In this document: one piece after another, positions 11,143 to 23,544 of the stretch
Layout: the number at the start of each line of letters is the position of its first letter
Position numbering within the stretch: the stretch's first letter is position 1
Source of the DNA: Sanguinoderma infundibulare
Lineage: Eukaryota > Basidiomycota > Agaricomycetes > Polyporales > Polyporaceae
Direction: 5' to 3'
DNA length: 64,000 nucleotides
Assembly: GCA_032821775.1 (NCBI GenBank)
Contig: JAVLRN010000007.1
Span: 1,674,001 to 1,738,000, forward strand
Position numbers and translations under genes: made by a program
Notes under the pieces: model-generated
Told to the model about the DNA's origin: nothing
Seen by the model: the letters and a program-made list of their open reading frames with translations, nothing else
Databases searched by the model: none

Positions 11143-13924
11143 ATGTCCGCAGAGCAAGCTACAGAGGTACGTCGCTGAATTTATATTAACCGTACTCGCA
11201 ATCTGATTCAGATATTTCCTGCAGACCGAGTATATACCAGGTGCTCGGTTGAGAACGACCCAAATACCTATTACTTGTCCCTTCACGGAAGACGAGATCT
11301 CTCGCTCATGGGAGCGTTGTTCCGACACTGTTCAGCAGCACTGCGACCAGATGATATCAAGATGGAAGGAGGAGATCGATATGTATCTCGTCTTCGTGAG
11401 TAACAAATCCTAACAGAGCAGATAAGCATATATATTGACCTGGATGCGTAGAACGGCCTCTTCTCCGCTGTACTGACAGCCTTTAATGTTCAATCATATG
11501 CTTGGCTACAGCAAGACAACACGGACTTATTGGCAGCTGCGCTCACTAAGGTCTCCGCGCAACTGAGCAGCTTCACCATCAACGGGACGACAATCAGCTC
11601 GACGGCACCAACATTTGTCCCTCAATCTTTCTCCGCACCTCTGTGGACGGTGTGGATCAACGGACTCTGGTTCTCGTCTCTAATATGCACGCTCTCCGCG
11701 TCCGCCGTGGCGATTGTGGTCAAACAATGGCTGCATCAGTACGACCTAGGCCTATCCGGGAACTCTCACGAAGTTGCGCGCGTTCGGCAGTACCGCTACG
11801 AGTCGCTCGTGAAGTGGCATGTAGTCGAGATTGTCGCGTTTCTCCCCATCATTCCCCAAATCTCGCTGCTCCTGTTCCTCGCCGGCCTCCTCATCCTCAT
11901 TTGGACGCTTCATGCCGTCATCGCCGGCATTGCGACCGCTCTCATCGGAGCGCTGGTTGTCTTTACCATCGCCACCACTGTTCTACCTGCCTTCAAGGCG
12001 GACTGCTTCTACCAATCGCAGCTCGCCCTAGGGTTCTTCCTCGCGCTACAAGCGCTCCGCACACTCTTCCGGAAGCCCAAGGTTGGACCCAGCGTGTTTC
12101 GCAACTGGCATTCTCGCGAGAAGGTCGAGGTCCAGACCAAGCGCGCCGACCTTGACCGTAGGCTGGCGACGACGACTTACGGGATCTCACCGGACGATCA
12201 CGTCCTGAACGAGGTCGTCATCCCGTGCATGTGGGACTTGCCACCGCAGCGCCTCTCCTCGATGCTCGACGACATATTCCGCATCTCAAACAGGTGGGAG
12301 CCGTTGGTCCCCTGTGCGCTGCACTTCATGTTGCTCGCGGCGAGGGATCCTGGGTCCAACACGAAGGCTGTCCAAAAGTTGCTGTCGAACAAGTGGTGGC
12401 CGCGGATGGAGCCAACCTCCGAGCTCGGAGAACTCTTTGTGAAAACCATGGCCACACTCGTCTCGAGAGGCGTGGAGGTGGAGTACGCGTTTTACAGAGT
12501 ATCGCGCACGTTGTCGTACTCGGCGTTTGACAAGGGGTCACGGGTGAAACAAGAAGTCGTAGAACATCGTGAGCGTTTGATCTTGGTTCCGAGTTGTTTG
12601 TCTCGACAGTTACTGACGGATTCCATCGCAGTTGTTTCTATTCTCCCAAACCCGAAGACCGGGAAGCAGTTCGCTTCTCTGATTCGTAGCAAGGACCCAG
12701 AAGGGTTGCCACTGGTATACTCTTACCTGCTCACGCTACCGAAGCTCGTGCGGTACCTCACTCGGCTGGTCGTCGACTCCCCACACGAGACCGAGCGCAT
12801 ACACTTGCATGTCGATGCCATGTTCCACACCCTAGAGGCCTTCTTGATGCACATTGCATGGACACAAGATCCTTCCAACCTCAGCACGGCTCTCTGCGCG
12901 CTACGTGGTACCCGTCATGTCGCGCAAGTAGTCGCCTTGAAGACAGACGCGTACTGCTCCCCATTGGTGCCGCGAGACATCGTGCAGACATACCAGGACG
13001 CTCTCTCGAATATCGGCTCGGCGGTAACGACCAAACCGTTTCAGATGTACTTCAAGCGGCATGTGGATCGGGTCACCACGGCGAGCCTCGGTAGCAGGGA
13101 CCCAAGGGAGCTTGTGGCCATGCTCCAGGACGAGGTCGACATGCTTGCAAAGTTATCCCAAGTCAACCCATTCCATCTGAGTACGCGGTTGCGTCCAACA
13201 GCGATGGTCTTCAACTAACGAGGGTTGACTACAGATTCGGAGATGCAGTTGCCTAAGCCCTGCCCACCTTACACGCCGCAACGGTTCATCGCCACCGTGG
13301 AGAATGGGGATATCACTCCCGGACCAATTCAATATCCTAGTGGAAATGGTGCGTCCAGTTGCTGGACGAATATAGTCCTAGAACTAATACGTTTTTAGGG
13401 TACCCTCCGACAACCACACGGGCCTCATCTCGGTTCAATAACCGCAGTCATCGCAGGTCAGCGACTCCCCCCAACTTGGGTTCCATCAACCTACAACAAC
13501 CAAACCGGCTGGAAGGCGGGACTGTCTCGTTAAGGACGGCATTGGTAGCCGGCTCCTCGAGAGAAAGCGATGATCGTTCCTCCGTGGACAGTGAGCACCA
13601 GCACTCATTACCCCATCATACCTCTGTATTGTCTGTCGCTCACCTATCTACCGTTCAGGCATCCCGATCACCTCCAGACCTTCCCCAGCAGTCAGCCGAC
13701 AGACTCGTCCCCGGCTTCGACCTGGTAATCAGGCTGTGCCGTCGGGCTACTCGCCGATTGCAAAGACACCACAGTCGGAAAGCGCTTCGTCTGCCGCAGA
13801 ACCCTCGATACCGCCTCTCCAGTCCATCGTGGACGAAGATACGTTTTCGGAAGCTGGCGAGTCATCACCTTTCGTACCGGTTTCATCGGGGGAACCTCCG
13901 GAGATCGGCTCCGCCATTGTATGA
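11143..13924 (+). CDS. DUF6535 domain membrane protein
   Basis: Exons: 11143-11166, 11225-11395, 11452-13180, 13235-13348, 13399-13590, 13659-13924 (831 aa). The N-terminal part has the hallmark of the basidiomycete DUF6535 family: a helix with KEEIDMYLVFNGLFSAVLTAF, then SYAWLQQD, then WINGLWFSSLICTLSASAVAIVVKQWL, then two adjacent hydrophobic helices (near IVAFLPIIPQISLLLF and IAGIATALIGALVVF). The long soluble C-terminal part is not recognised and ends in a Ser/Pro-rich tail. The family is strongly expanded in Agaricomycetes and has no known function. An optional in-phase intron around 12570-12632 (GTGAGC to GCAG) cannot be excluded because the frame is also open through it. Confidence 0.8.
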
Positions 13925-15403
13925 ATGTTGCACAGTGCCAGCATGGGCGAAGTGTTTCGGTTTCAGGTCCACACATGACTGCCTTCCTTCCGTTCTCTGA
14001 ACCGATGAACCACGACGTGGGGGATGGTCGCCTGTGTGGGGCTCATGTAATGCGGCTTCTGGATGACATAGATGGTGTAGTAGGAGAGTGGCTCCACGTC
14101 CTGTACTCAGTCTTCTTGTCGAGCACAAATAGCCATACTCATCTGTATGAACATCGTCGAGCGAGCGCTGCGTTACGGTTCCGCGGAGTACTATCGGACA
14201 ATCGGCCAAATGAGTTTAAACCTAAAGCCAGGAAGGGTTGTCTCCGCTCGTAATTCTAGGCTCCGCACAACAGTAAACGTGGCAATGGCCGCCTCGGGCT
14301 TCTTCCAACGAGTTGGACAGGATCACGATTCTTGCTTTCAAAATTACTAGTGCTACAGTCCTAATTGAAGGCACGCGCGCGATGTCGGGCTTATGCGTAT
14401 CTTTGGGCTTACTCACCGGTTGGCTCACCGATGTTCTATTTCAGCTGACGAATTCGACAACCGTCGGGTATGAGAGAGCACCTTCACGACAGGTATGCCG
14501 TGAGTTTTGCATACGTTCTTTATGCGACTAAATCCGCTCTATTGCTCGTGCTAAGTGTGGTATACAGGATTAAAGGTTCTCTCCTACATGGGAGTTTCAC
14601 TGTTTGATGCATGCGCTTTCCAAGTGTCGTCTCCCCTTGAGTCTCTACAGAAATACTTCTCACCACAAACGTTCCCAGGCTTGATCTTCATGGGCACCAA
14701 TAGTGTTAGCCAAACAGAGCGGCCGCTTATTCCTTATCACGTTGCATTGCTTGCATCGGCAAAGGCTATGTCCTCCGCTTGACAGATGCTAACAACAAGT
14801 GGATCACGAGCAACAAAGAAGTCGATGGCTAGATGGCGAAGATGGGCGGCGTTCGGGTTTGGCCGCTCACGATCGACTCTGTAAGTGGATGCCCAGTGGT
14901 TTCATCGGCGCGATTGGTTGCTGACTGCGTTGTCCAATTGTGGCCTTGGATCGTGTGGCCTTGACGATGAATAGCCTTTCCATTCTTGTCACTACGCTCA
15001 TCGGGACTGACAGTGTGAGACTGGCATTGCGACACCGGGGATTCCGAGGCTTTACGACGGCTGAGTTTGCTCTGGTTCCTGGCCGAGCCGTTCTACGACC
15101 GCCACGTCTATCATTGTTTGAACCAACATTCAATGGGAGTTATCCTATGCAGGTATACTAACGTAGACAATGCAGTGGCACGTTCTCGGCAACCTGATTG
15201 AAGCCGCTTTGGACCAAGACACCGCCTCGGTGGTCCCTGGCAATTTGCAAAGTGTCACCACCGTTCGTTTACTGGTCCAACAATCGTTACGAGTGGCCAT
15301 CTCAAGACCGGGATGACGCCAGAGCCCATAAAGTCTACCTTCGACGGTTGCCTTCCGACGCCATCTCTTCCTCTCGCTCCTTCTCCCCTCCCCTTCACGG
15401 ACG
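13925..15403. other. 1.5-kb interval with no convincing gene
   Basis: Only short, mutually inconsistent frames are present (for example 14555-14782). A splice-like pattern appears around 14880-15170, but no conserved domain or continuous phase could be assembled. It could hold a decayed gene or the DUF6534 gene's promoter. Confidence 0.4.
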
Positions 15404-17676
15404 ATGTCTGCTCATAGAACTTTTACTAGCGCAGTGTCTGCGACACCGACGACGGCACCGGTCGGCCCCATTGATAATAGTTTTGGAGCTATCCTCATCG
15501 GCAATTACGTCGGTCTTGTGTACGTCGATTCCCTGCCATCGGCAACGCCCTCCCGAACGTCGCCACTAACGCCGCTTCGCAGAATGTATGGGATCACTAT
15601 CTATCAGGCATACAGGTATTTCCGACTGTATCCAATGGACACCAAGAGGTTGAAATCCTTGGTATGTGTCCATCTCAGTCTTAACAACCGAGGAGTGGCT
15701 CATGCGATGCACGCAGGTTCTCGCTTTGGTGTACGTTGGCAGCGCTTCCATTGCATCCAACGCCCTCACGCTAGATGCAGTACCTTGGATACGTTGCACG
15801 TCGTCGGCAGCTCTCACGTGTGGTAAAGTCACCGATCAAAGGATCTCCAGCGAACCTCGTGCTTATCGAATGGAAGCTATTTCTATCTGGTAACAAACTA
15901 TTCCAACCCGGCAGCTCTCTTGGTCGGTACATGGTATGTCAACTGTCTATCTTTCCTCGAGTACTCAATCTTAGATTTCGTCCTCCAGGTCCGCAATAGT
16001 AAGCGTTACCTTCCCCTGGTACACCGGGCCAATTCTGATTGAACATATCCTTGGTCGCTTAGCTCATGGGAATCGTGATGGTGCGTCTATGCAATATGAA
16101 CGAAGAAGGTAGCCCTAAACGTCATTACCAACATCCAGAGCATCATCATCTTCGTCGCCCAGGTGTATGCACCAACCCCATTTGGCCTCTGCTTCACATG
16201 CTAAAGATATCCTATCAGGTTCTATGTTCGGCGCATTTACCTATGTGCGCATCAGGCTCCCTGAAGTCTAAAATATTTCGGAACTCACAATCATCCTTGA
16301 TACCTAGTCAGCAGCAGTTACAAAGGACTGGTCGTCGTCATGGTAGGCATTCCGCCAATACAGCAGTGTTTCGGTCGTTCTTAATTGCGCCGCAGACACT
16401 TCTCCTCTTTGGAGAACTAGGTGCGTGCCCAGTCCTCTAGAACCAACCTGTTCTACATCACTTGTCGCGAGCTCATCTGATCTTTGCGTCGAAAGGTGCT
16501 GCCACAGGTGAGTACCACCGCGCCTTCGTGTTGATCCCCAACACATTCTGACATACCGCAATGCCAGCTGCAGCCATCGAAGGGTAGGGCCATCGTCTTT
16601 TTCCACAGATCATTTGCAACCTTACAGCGTCCCCCTCCAAAGCTCCACACGGTACAGATCCATGTCCCGGACAATGCTGACGGTGCGTCCCCTCGGCCCC
16701 CAGAACCCATCGCCAGAATTTTAAAGTTAAAGATCCGGTAATAGCGTATCGAATCGACCGCTCTGGTGGCCGTGCTCACGGTGGACCTCTTCCTCGCGAG
16801 CACCCTCGTCGTCATCCTCCACCGCACCCGCACCGGTTTCAAAAGGTTGGCCGCCTCATTCTTCTGCCATTCCAGGCCGATCGTTATCGTTCATCCCTCT
16901 ATCTGCAGGACGGACTCCCTGCTGAACGTCCTGATCGCATACACCATCAACACTTGTACGTCTTCCCGATCCACTTCACACTCTTCGTAGGAGACGGCAA
17001 TAACCGCGGTGCTTACATATATGACAGGCGTCTTGACAAGGTAACTAGCTCATCCAGTGACCTCGTCCAAGCGAACCAAGCTACAAACTGACGATGATAT
17101 TTCTGCGAAGCGCGATCAACGCCTTAGCGCTCGGTTTCGTGAGTTCAAACAGTAGTACAATATGCACATGCACATGCCCTGACCACTGCGGTACAGCTGA
17201 TCGCCTTCCCGACCAACATGATCTACTTTGGAATCCTCACTCCCGCGACAAGATGTAAGACGCTCCCGTTGCCTTGCGCGGACTCCGATGGCTAATTCGC
17301 AACCGCCCTCGCAGCTTACACCATGGCGGTCCTCGCAGTGTACGTCTCTCCTCCATCCACCCCGTCTGCCAAGCTCCCAATTGACAAACCAACGTTTTAC
17401 CACACAAGGCTGAACTCGCGCACGTCCCTCGCAAAAAAGTACAACCGAGCGGGAGGGGACCTCGGCACCTTCGGCCTGAGCCACGTCCGCTTCGCCTGGG
17501 AGAACGGGCTCGGGATAGCGAGCGTGGTCCAGAAGGAGGAAGAACTTGAGTCGATGCAGCAGCCGGACGAGTCCGGACCCGCACAAGTTTCCGCCACTCT
17601 GGTCAGGGTGGTCCTGCAGAAAGGCGGGGATTCCACAGACCACCTGCCGCCATCAGCACTGGGGGATGCATTGTAG
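15404..17676 (+). CDS. DUF6534 domain multi-pass membrane protein
   Basis: The exon pattern is very fragmented. Resolved 5' exons: 15404-15519, 15583-15661, 15717-15730, 15781-15822, 15877-15933, 15989-15998, 16106-16164, 16219-16244. Resolved 3' exons: to 16844, 16909-16955, 17028-17040, 17111-17138, 17197-17254, 17315-17339, 17409-17676. The part from about 16308 to 16745 is not resolved. Landmarks of the basidiomycete family: GPIDNSFGAILIGNYVGLV near the start, ITIYQAYRYFRLYP, LDTLHVV, YFYLVTNYSNPAALLVGTW, FYVRRIYL, TALVAVLTVDLFLASTLVVILHR with TGFKRTDSLLNVLIAYTINT, and the closing YTMAVLAVLNSRTSL. Several hydrophobic helices precede a polar tail. The function of the family is unknown. Two exons are very small (14 and 10 nt). 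Confidence 0.75.
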
Positions 17677-17979
17677 TAAACAAACAAGGACCAACACACC
17701 TGAACCTTGGCCGGCGGCGGTCTCGTGTATATACGCGTGGCGGCGCATTGTATGTAACGATAAGGAGCTGGAAGCAGACGATGTACATACAGCATACGGC
17801 ATACATGTACTCCAAGTAGACTATAACCTACAGTTGAGTGGGGAAAACCTAATATACAAACTATATACCCGAACGTCTATCCCGCATACATCCATCCCTA
17901 GCCAGACTTTGATAGAACCGTTAAGAACACAGCAAACAACCATCGTGAACGGCATGCAAAACGTCGTACAGCGCTAACC
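17677..17979. other. Convergent 3' ends
   Basis: A 303-bp AT-richer spacer lies between the DUF6534 gene and the oppositely oriented F-box gene. It presumably contains both polyadenylation regions. No gene was seen. Confidence 0.4.
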
Positions 17980-19640
17980 TCAAGAGACCCGCAACCGGTC
18001 CCCAAGCGTCTCCCCGAGCGCCTGGCCGTGTCGGAACAGGAACTCAGAGCAGCCCACGACCGCGACGCTCTCCACCGTCTCCCCCCTCCCCTCCTGCTCC
18101 GCCCGGTCGGTGAACACGATGCGCTTGCGCAACGCCCGCACGACGGCGTCGCCCGTCACGCGCTGGCAATGCCACACGGCGAGCCTCCTGAGGCTGGGCA
18201 GGCGCACGACCCACTCGCACTTAACGTCCGCGCCCTCGTCCTCGTCCTTATCCTCGTTCTCGTCCACGAGCGCGTGCGCGTGCATCGGCCACCGCCGGGG
18301 GTAGGGGGCGAGCATGCCTACGACGCGGTCGGACATGTCCGAGCCGACGATGCGGAAGTCGCGCAGGGCGGGGAGGTGGTCGAAGCACCACCGGAAGTCC
18401 TTGGTTCGCATGTCGGCGTAGTCCATGTGGAGCACCTGCAGGGGCGGGCGGGAGCGCTTGAGGAGCGTGCGGAGGCCCATGCCTGCCCATGTCCGCGTCC
18501 GTGTCGTAGGGGAAGCGGTCACATGGAGACAGGGACATGAAGGGGATAAAAAAGCAAGTTGCGTGATGAGGGATGGGGAGCTTGGGATGAAGAAGCGCGG
18601 AAGTGAAACACACCTGTTGCATGGTCCGACCACGGGCTCTGTGAAAAGTCGTGGGCCTCGTCGTCCGACTCGCCCTCGTCCGGCCGGGATCGGTGGGCGA
18701 CATAGGGCTCGGTTCGCAACTCAAAGTCGACGTTGGTGTGCTCCAGGTAGAGCTCCTCGAGCGCGGGCGCGTGGAGGTGCTCGAGGATGGCGCGAACGGA
18801 GACTGTGCTCCTGATGAGGAGCGTCCGGAGGCGGGCGAGCCGGACGGGGAGCAGGAGACCGGGCTGGATAGGCTCGCCCTCCTGCGGCCAGCCGGAAAAG
18901 TGCAGGGTCTCGAGGAGAGGGGTGCAGCGGAGGAAGTTGAGCATGCGGACCACGTCCGTCGAGACCTCGAGGGAGAACTCGGTGATGGAGACCGACCTGA
19001 CGGGGATCGGTTTCATGACGCTCTCGAGCGGTAGCGCGAAGAGCGAAAAGTGGAGGGCGAGCTCCGGGAGGCCGCCGTCCATAGGGCTGTGGGCACGGAA
19101 GATGGAGGAGGATATTCTGTCGTCGACAGAGTCGGAAATGAGGTCCGTATTGAGGCCGAGGGTATCAAGGGCGGACACGCCCTTGATGAGGAGGTGCAGC
19201 TCGTCGACGAGGCACGCACGGCTGGGGTCAAAGGCGTACTTCTCGAAATCGAACTGCTCCTCGTGCCTGCCGGATATCACGCACCGACGGAGGCGCTGCA
19301 TGTTGGATAGGATGGGAGAGAGGAGGGGAAGGATCATGTCTGAGGAGGTTGCCTCTATGCGGACGTCGAAGGGCAGTGGGGCGGAGCGATCGATCCAACA
19401 AAGGGCCTGGTCGTGCGAGAGGGTGGTTCCATTGGACTCGAAGAGATAGAGATGCTGCCAGATGCGTGGGGAGAGGCAAGAGACGTCTTTCCAATAGCGA
19501 CAGACCCGTCCGAAGAGGACGGGAGTGAGGAGGTCAGAAGGTTCGTCAGAACAGCGAACGAGGATGTCGATGAGCAGTTCTGGAGGCAGCCTATGAATGG
19601 CAGCGACATCTGCGCGCTGCCGCGGACAGAAGACAGACAT
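17980..19640 (-). CDS. F-box protein with LRR-like repeats (F-box protein 1)
   Basis: Exons (minus): 19640-18614, 18482-17980 (509 aa). The F-box is near residues 13-60, running IHRLPPELLIDILVRC then LFGRVCRYWKDVSCLSPRIWQHLYL, the form common in Agaricomycetes. Leucine-rich repeat-like segments follow (LRTLLIRSTVSVRAILEHLHAPALEEL in pieces; LPSLRRLAVWHCQRVTG). Such proteins recruit substrates to SCF ubiquitin ligases. An Asp/Glu-rich insertion (DENEDKDEDEGAD) lies in the second exon. The start at 19640 is the first ATG that precedes the F-box in frame; a longer frame upstream has no ATG. The intron (131 bp) is longer than average, so its acceptor is the least certain boundary. Confidence 0.8.
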
Positions 19641-20070
19641 CGCTCTTGATGTTCTTGGCTGGACCAGATCGGAGAATGTGGAAGCGGGCCAGGCAACAAC
19701 AGTCCAAGCCAGTAGACTCAAGTACACCAACTCTTTCTCCGGCCCACTCTCCGTCCAATCCACAATCGTTCCCACGCGCCACCATCATTTCCCACCCCGG
19801 CGAAACCTTGCTCGTCTTGGACCACTCCGGTCCCCCGACCGTTGCGCTGCATAAATAAAACACGTCAGGGCGCGAGGCAATGACATCTATTAGGGCGGAT
19901 ATACGGGCCATACAATTACAACCGTAACAGGATGCTATGCATATGCAGGAGGTGACAGTCGTAGACAAGCGAGTGCGAAATACAAAAGAAAACATAGCGG
20001 ATGACAACGATACAACGCTTCTCCAAGTCCGTCCCAGCGTACATCTACCCAACGTGAACCCAACGCACGC
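19641..20070. other. F-box 1 promoter and RNR1 3' region
   Basis: A 430-bp gap between two minus-strand genes. No coding feature is supported. Confidence 0.4.
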
Positions 20071-23000
20071 TCAGCCAGAGCACATGAGGCATGCCTCCTT
20101 GTTCTCCAGCGAGCACACCAGCTTCGCCTGCTCCAGCTCCCGTTCCCGCTGACGCTGCAGGGCGGCAGCGAACTCGGGGTCTGCCTCGGCCGCCTTCTGT
20201 GTCCGCTCGTCGAGCGAGAGCTGCGACGCCACAGACGCGAGCCCAGCATCGTCCGCGGTCGTGGCGGCAGGCGACGGTGATGGAGGGTCAGAAGACATGA
20301 CTCCGTTCATGCCAGTGGTCCCGTTTATCTTCCCGTTCGGGATCGGAGTAGCCAACGACGGCGTCACGGGCTCCTCCTTGATCGGCGTCGAAGGCGCGAC
20401 AGGCGTAGCAGCTCCGTTAGCCTTCACCGCCTCAGTCTTCTTCACTGCGTTCTTGAGGTACGCGCTGTCGACCGTGAACTTGATCGCCTGTGCTGCCGGC
20501 CGCGTCCGGAGGTAGTACATCCCCGTCTTCAACCCTTTCTTCCACCCGTAGAAGTGCATGCTCGTCAGCTGCCCCGTCGTCGGCGCCTGGAGGTGCACGT
20601 TGAGCGATTGCGACTGGCAGATGAATGCCCCACGGTCCGCCGCCAGGTCGAGCACCTTCTTCTGCGAGATCTCCCAGACCGTCTTGTAGATCGCCTTCAC
20701 GTCGGCAGGGATCACGTCGATGTTTTGCACAGAGCCGTTGCTCGCGATGATCATGTTCTTCATGTCGTCGTCCCACAGGCCCCGCTCGACTAGCTCTCGC
20801 AGCAGCCATGGACATACGATCTGGAACTCGCCCGCGAGCACACGACGGGTGTAGATGTTGCTCGTGTATGGCTCGAAGCACTCGTTGTTGCCCAGGATTT
20901 GAGATGTCGACGCCGTAGGCATCGGCGCGACCAGCAGCGAGTTCCGCAGACCATGCTCCGCGACCTTCGCCTTGAGGCTAGCCCAGTCCCAGAGGTCCGT
21001 TGGCGTGACGCCCCACAGGTCGTACTGAAGCTTGCCCTCCGACGCCGGACTATTCTCGTACGTCTCGTACGGACCCTCGGCCTGCGCCATCTCGCAGCTC
21101 GCCTCGACGGCAGCGTGGTAGATAGTCTCGGCGATCTGGAGGTTCAGCCTGCGCGCTTCCACAGAGTCAAACGGCATCCGGAGCGCCATGAAGGCGTCCG
21201 CAAGACCCTGCACGCCGATACCGATGGGACGGTGACGCATGTTCGAGCGCCGCGCCTCCGGGATGGGGTAGTAGTTGCCGTCAATGATGCGGTTAAGGTT
21301 GAAGGCAACGACCTTGGTGACGTCGTGCAGCTTCTGGAAGTTGTACTGGCCATTCTCGATGAAGGAGGGGAGTGCGATGGAAGCGAGGTTGCAGACGGCG
21401 GTCTCATCAGGTGACGAGTATTCGATGATCTCGCAGCACAGGTTCGACGACTTGATAGTACCCAGGTTCTGCTGGTTGGACTTCCCTATACAATTTGTCA
21501 GCGGCAACAACCAATATAACGAATAAGGAATGTACTCACTGTTAGCCGCGTCCTTGTACAGCATGAATGGCCCACCAGTCTCGATCTGCGCCTCCAAGAT
21601 AGCGTACCAGAGCTTCTGAGCCTCGATGGTCTTCCGTGCACGACCCTCACGCTCGTACCGCTCATACAACGCCTCGAACTCCTCGCCCCAGACCTCATGA
21701 AGACCAGGCGCCTCGCTAGGGCAGAACAAAGACCATTTGCCGCCACCCTCGACACGCTTCATGAACAGGTCGGGGACCCACAACGCGTAGAAGAGGTCGC
21801 GCGCGCGGACTTCCTCTTTACCGTGGTTCTTGCGGAGGTCAAGGAACTCAAAGACGTCGGCGTGCCAGGGCTCCAGGTAAATTGCGAAGGCACCGGGGCG
21901 CTTGTTGCCGCCCTGGTCGACGTACCGCGCGGTCGAGTCGTAGACACGGAGCATGGGAACGATGCCATTCGAATAACCATTGGTCCCCGCGATGTAAGAA
22001 CTAGAAACCCGTCAGGCTAAGCATAAGCCTTAAACATATTTGGAGGAACGTACCCAGTTGCACGAATGTTGTGGATATTCAGACCGATACCACCAGCCGT
22101 CTTACTGATCATCGCGCAGTCCTTGAGGGTAGAGTAGATACCCTCGATCGAGTCGTCCTTCATGCAAACCAGGAAGCAGGAGCTCATTTGAGGGTTAGGG
22201 GTACCGGCGTTGAAGAGGGTGGGCGAGGCGTGGGTGAAGTAACGCTCGGACATGAGGTTGTAGGTCTGGAGCACGCGCTCGATGTCCGCACCATGGATGC
22301 CGACAGCGACGCGCATGAGGAGATGTTGTGGGCGCTCAGCGACACGACCATTGAGTTCCAACAAGTACGAGCGCTCGAGCGTCTTGAACCCGAAGCTACG
22401 CGACATCCATGAGGAACCCGCCATACGTACATTGACGACGAGTGAACTCACTAGTTGTAGTTGAAGTCGCGGTCATAGATAATGGCAGAGTCCAATACTT
22501 CAGCGTTCGCCTGCACAACTTCGTAGGTCTCCTTGGAGATCATACCAGCGGGCTTGCCGTTCTTGGGGTTAACTAGACCTCGGTAAACACCTTGCATCTC
22601 GAGAACGAGAACGTTGGATGAAGACATACCATAGTGATACAGGTCGCCGATAACAGCCGAAAAGCTCTTCTTCGTCTCCTTGTGCAAATTTGACACGGCA
22701 ATACGGGCAGCGAGGATAGCATAATCGGGATGCTTTGTCGTGAGGTATGCGGCAGTCTCGGCGGCAAGGTTCTGAACAGTGCGTCAGGGGCTGTCACGCG
22801 TAGCGCGCGAAGGAGGAACTTACATCGAGCTCAACCGTCGTCACGCCAGCGTAAACACCGACGATGACCTTCTGAGCAATGCTGGACAATCGATGAGCAT
22901 GGAACGCGTTTACTGAACGGTCATCTACGCACCCAATCGGATCCACATGATCCTTGTCGAGGCCATAGCAGAGCTTAGCTATCCGAGCCGTAATCTGCAA

Positions 23001-23224
23001 TCGACATGAGTGATGGTCGAGGCAAGACGCGTGGTCAGACACGCACCTTGTCAAACTGGACACGCTCCTTACGTCTATGGAGGCATGGAAGGTCAGCACT
23101 ACGCACCATGAACGCGTCGAGACGCGTCGTGACGCGACTTACCCGTCTGGGGAGGAGACGTTGGTCAGATCTTGGCGTGAATAACAACCAAGAATGACTT
23201 ACCTCGCTTGAACACGTAGGCCAT
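20071..23224 (-). CDS. RNR1: Ribonucleoside-diphosphate reductase large subunit
   Basis: Exons (minus): 23224-23203, 23156-23153, 23074-23047, 22994-22933, 22881-22824, 22771-22452, 22395-22054, 22000-21540, 21485-20071 (903 aa). It converts NDPs to dNDPs for DNA synthesis, with the small R2 subunit supplying the radical. The N-terminal ATP-cone is [18 protein letters not shown], assembled across three exons of which the second is only 4 nt. The barrel carries [17 protein letters not shown] (redox cysteine), [29 protein letters not shown] (second active-site cysteine) and [18 protein letters not shown]. The C-terminus ends in the redox-shuttling CLMC pair (EACLMCSG). A ~100-residue Pro/Ser/Thr-rich linker precedes it. 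The promoter and early introns hold many ACGCGT boxes, which suggests S-phase control. Confidence 0.97.
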
Positions 23225-23464
23225 CCCTGGAGGTGTACAGGCGTAGATATAAAGTGGTCCCAGTGGGCGCGGGAGGGGCGGGAGGAGGGGGAGGAGGTAG
23301 TGGTATGCGACGAAGAGTTAATGAGACGCGACGCGCGCTCTTATATTCCATGGCGCGTGGATCACGCGCTGACTAAGAAGAGTTTTCAACAGACGCGTTG
23401 TTTGTCTCTGTATTTCGACGCGTCGCGTCATTAGCCAACCCCTTATCGCACAATATCCACGCGT
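22904..23464. promoter_or_regulatory. Cluster of MluI cell-cycle boxes (ACGCGT) around the RNR1 start
   Basis: Perfect palindromic ACGCGT hexamers occur at 22904, 23027, 23112, 23122, 23393, 23418 and 23459, with extra ACGCGA half-matches near 23132 and 23325. The first four are in RNR1 introns and the last three in the bidirectional promoter between RNR1 and the small plus-strand gene at 23545. MCB elements are the target of the MBF (Mbp1/Cdc10-type) factor that drives G1/S genes, including RNR large subunits, in yeasts. A role here is inferred from that and from the density of sites. Confidence 0.7.
23341..23345 (-). promoter_or_regulatory. Possible RNR1 TATA element
   Basis: The minus strand reads AATATAAGAG about 120 bp before the RNR1 start codon. 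It sits next to the ACGCGT cluster. Assignment rests on sequence and distance only. Confidence 0.35.
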
Positions 23465-23544
23465 AATCTCCTCGACAAAGGCCACTACCGCGAGGCCCAC
23501 CAGCTGCTTAGCCGACGTCGCTCTTGTCCTGGAACTATCCCAAC

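Noticed and set aside
16063..16105. Extra exon LMGIVM in the DUF6534 gene
   Set aside because: It would need a 25-bp intron (16081-16105), below the workable size. Joining 15998 to 16106 keeps phase and gives the expected KVALNVI segment.
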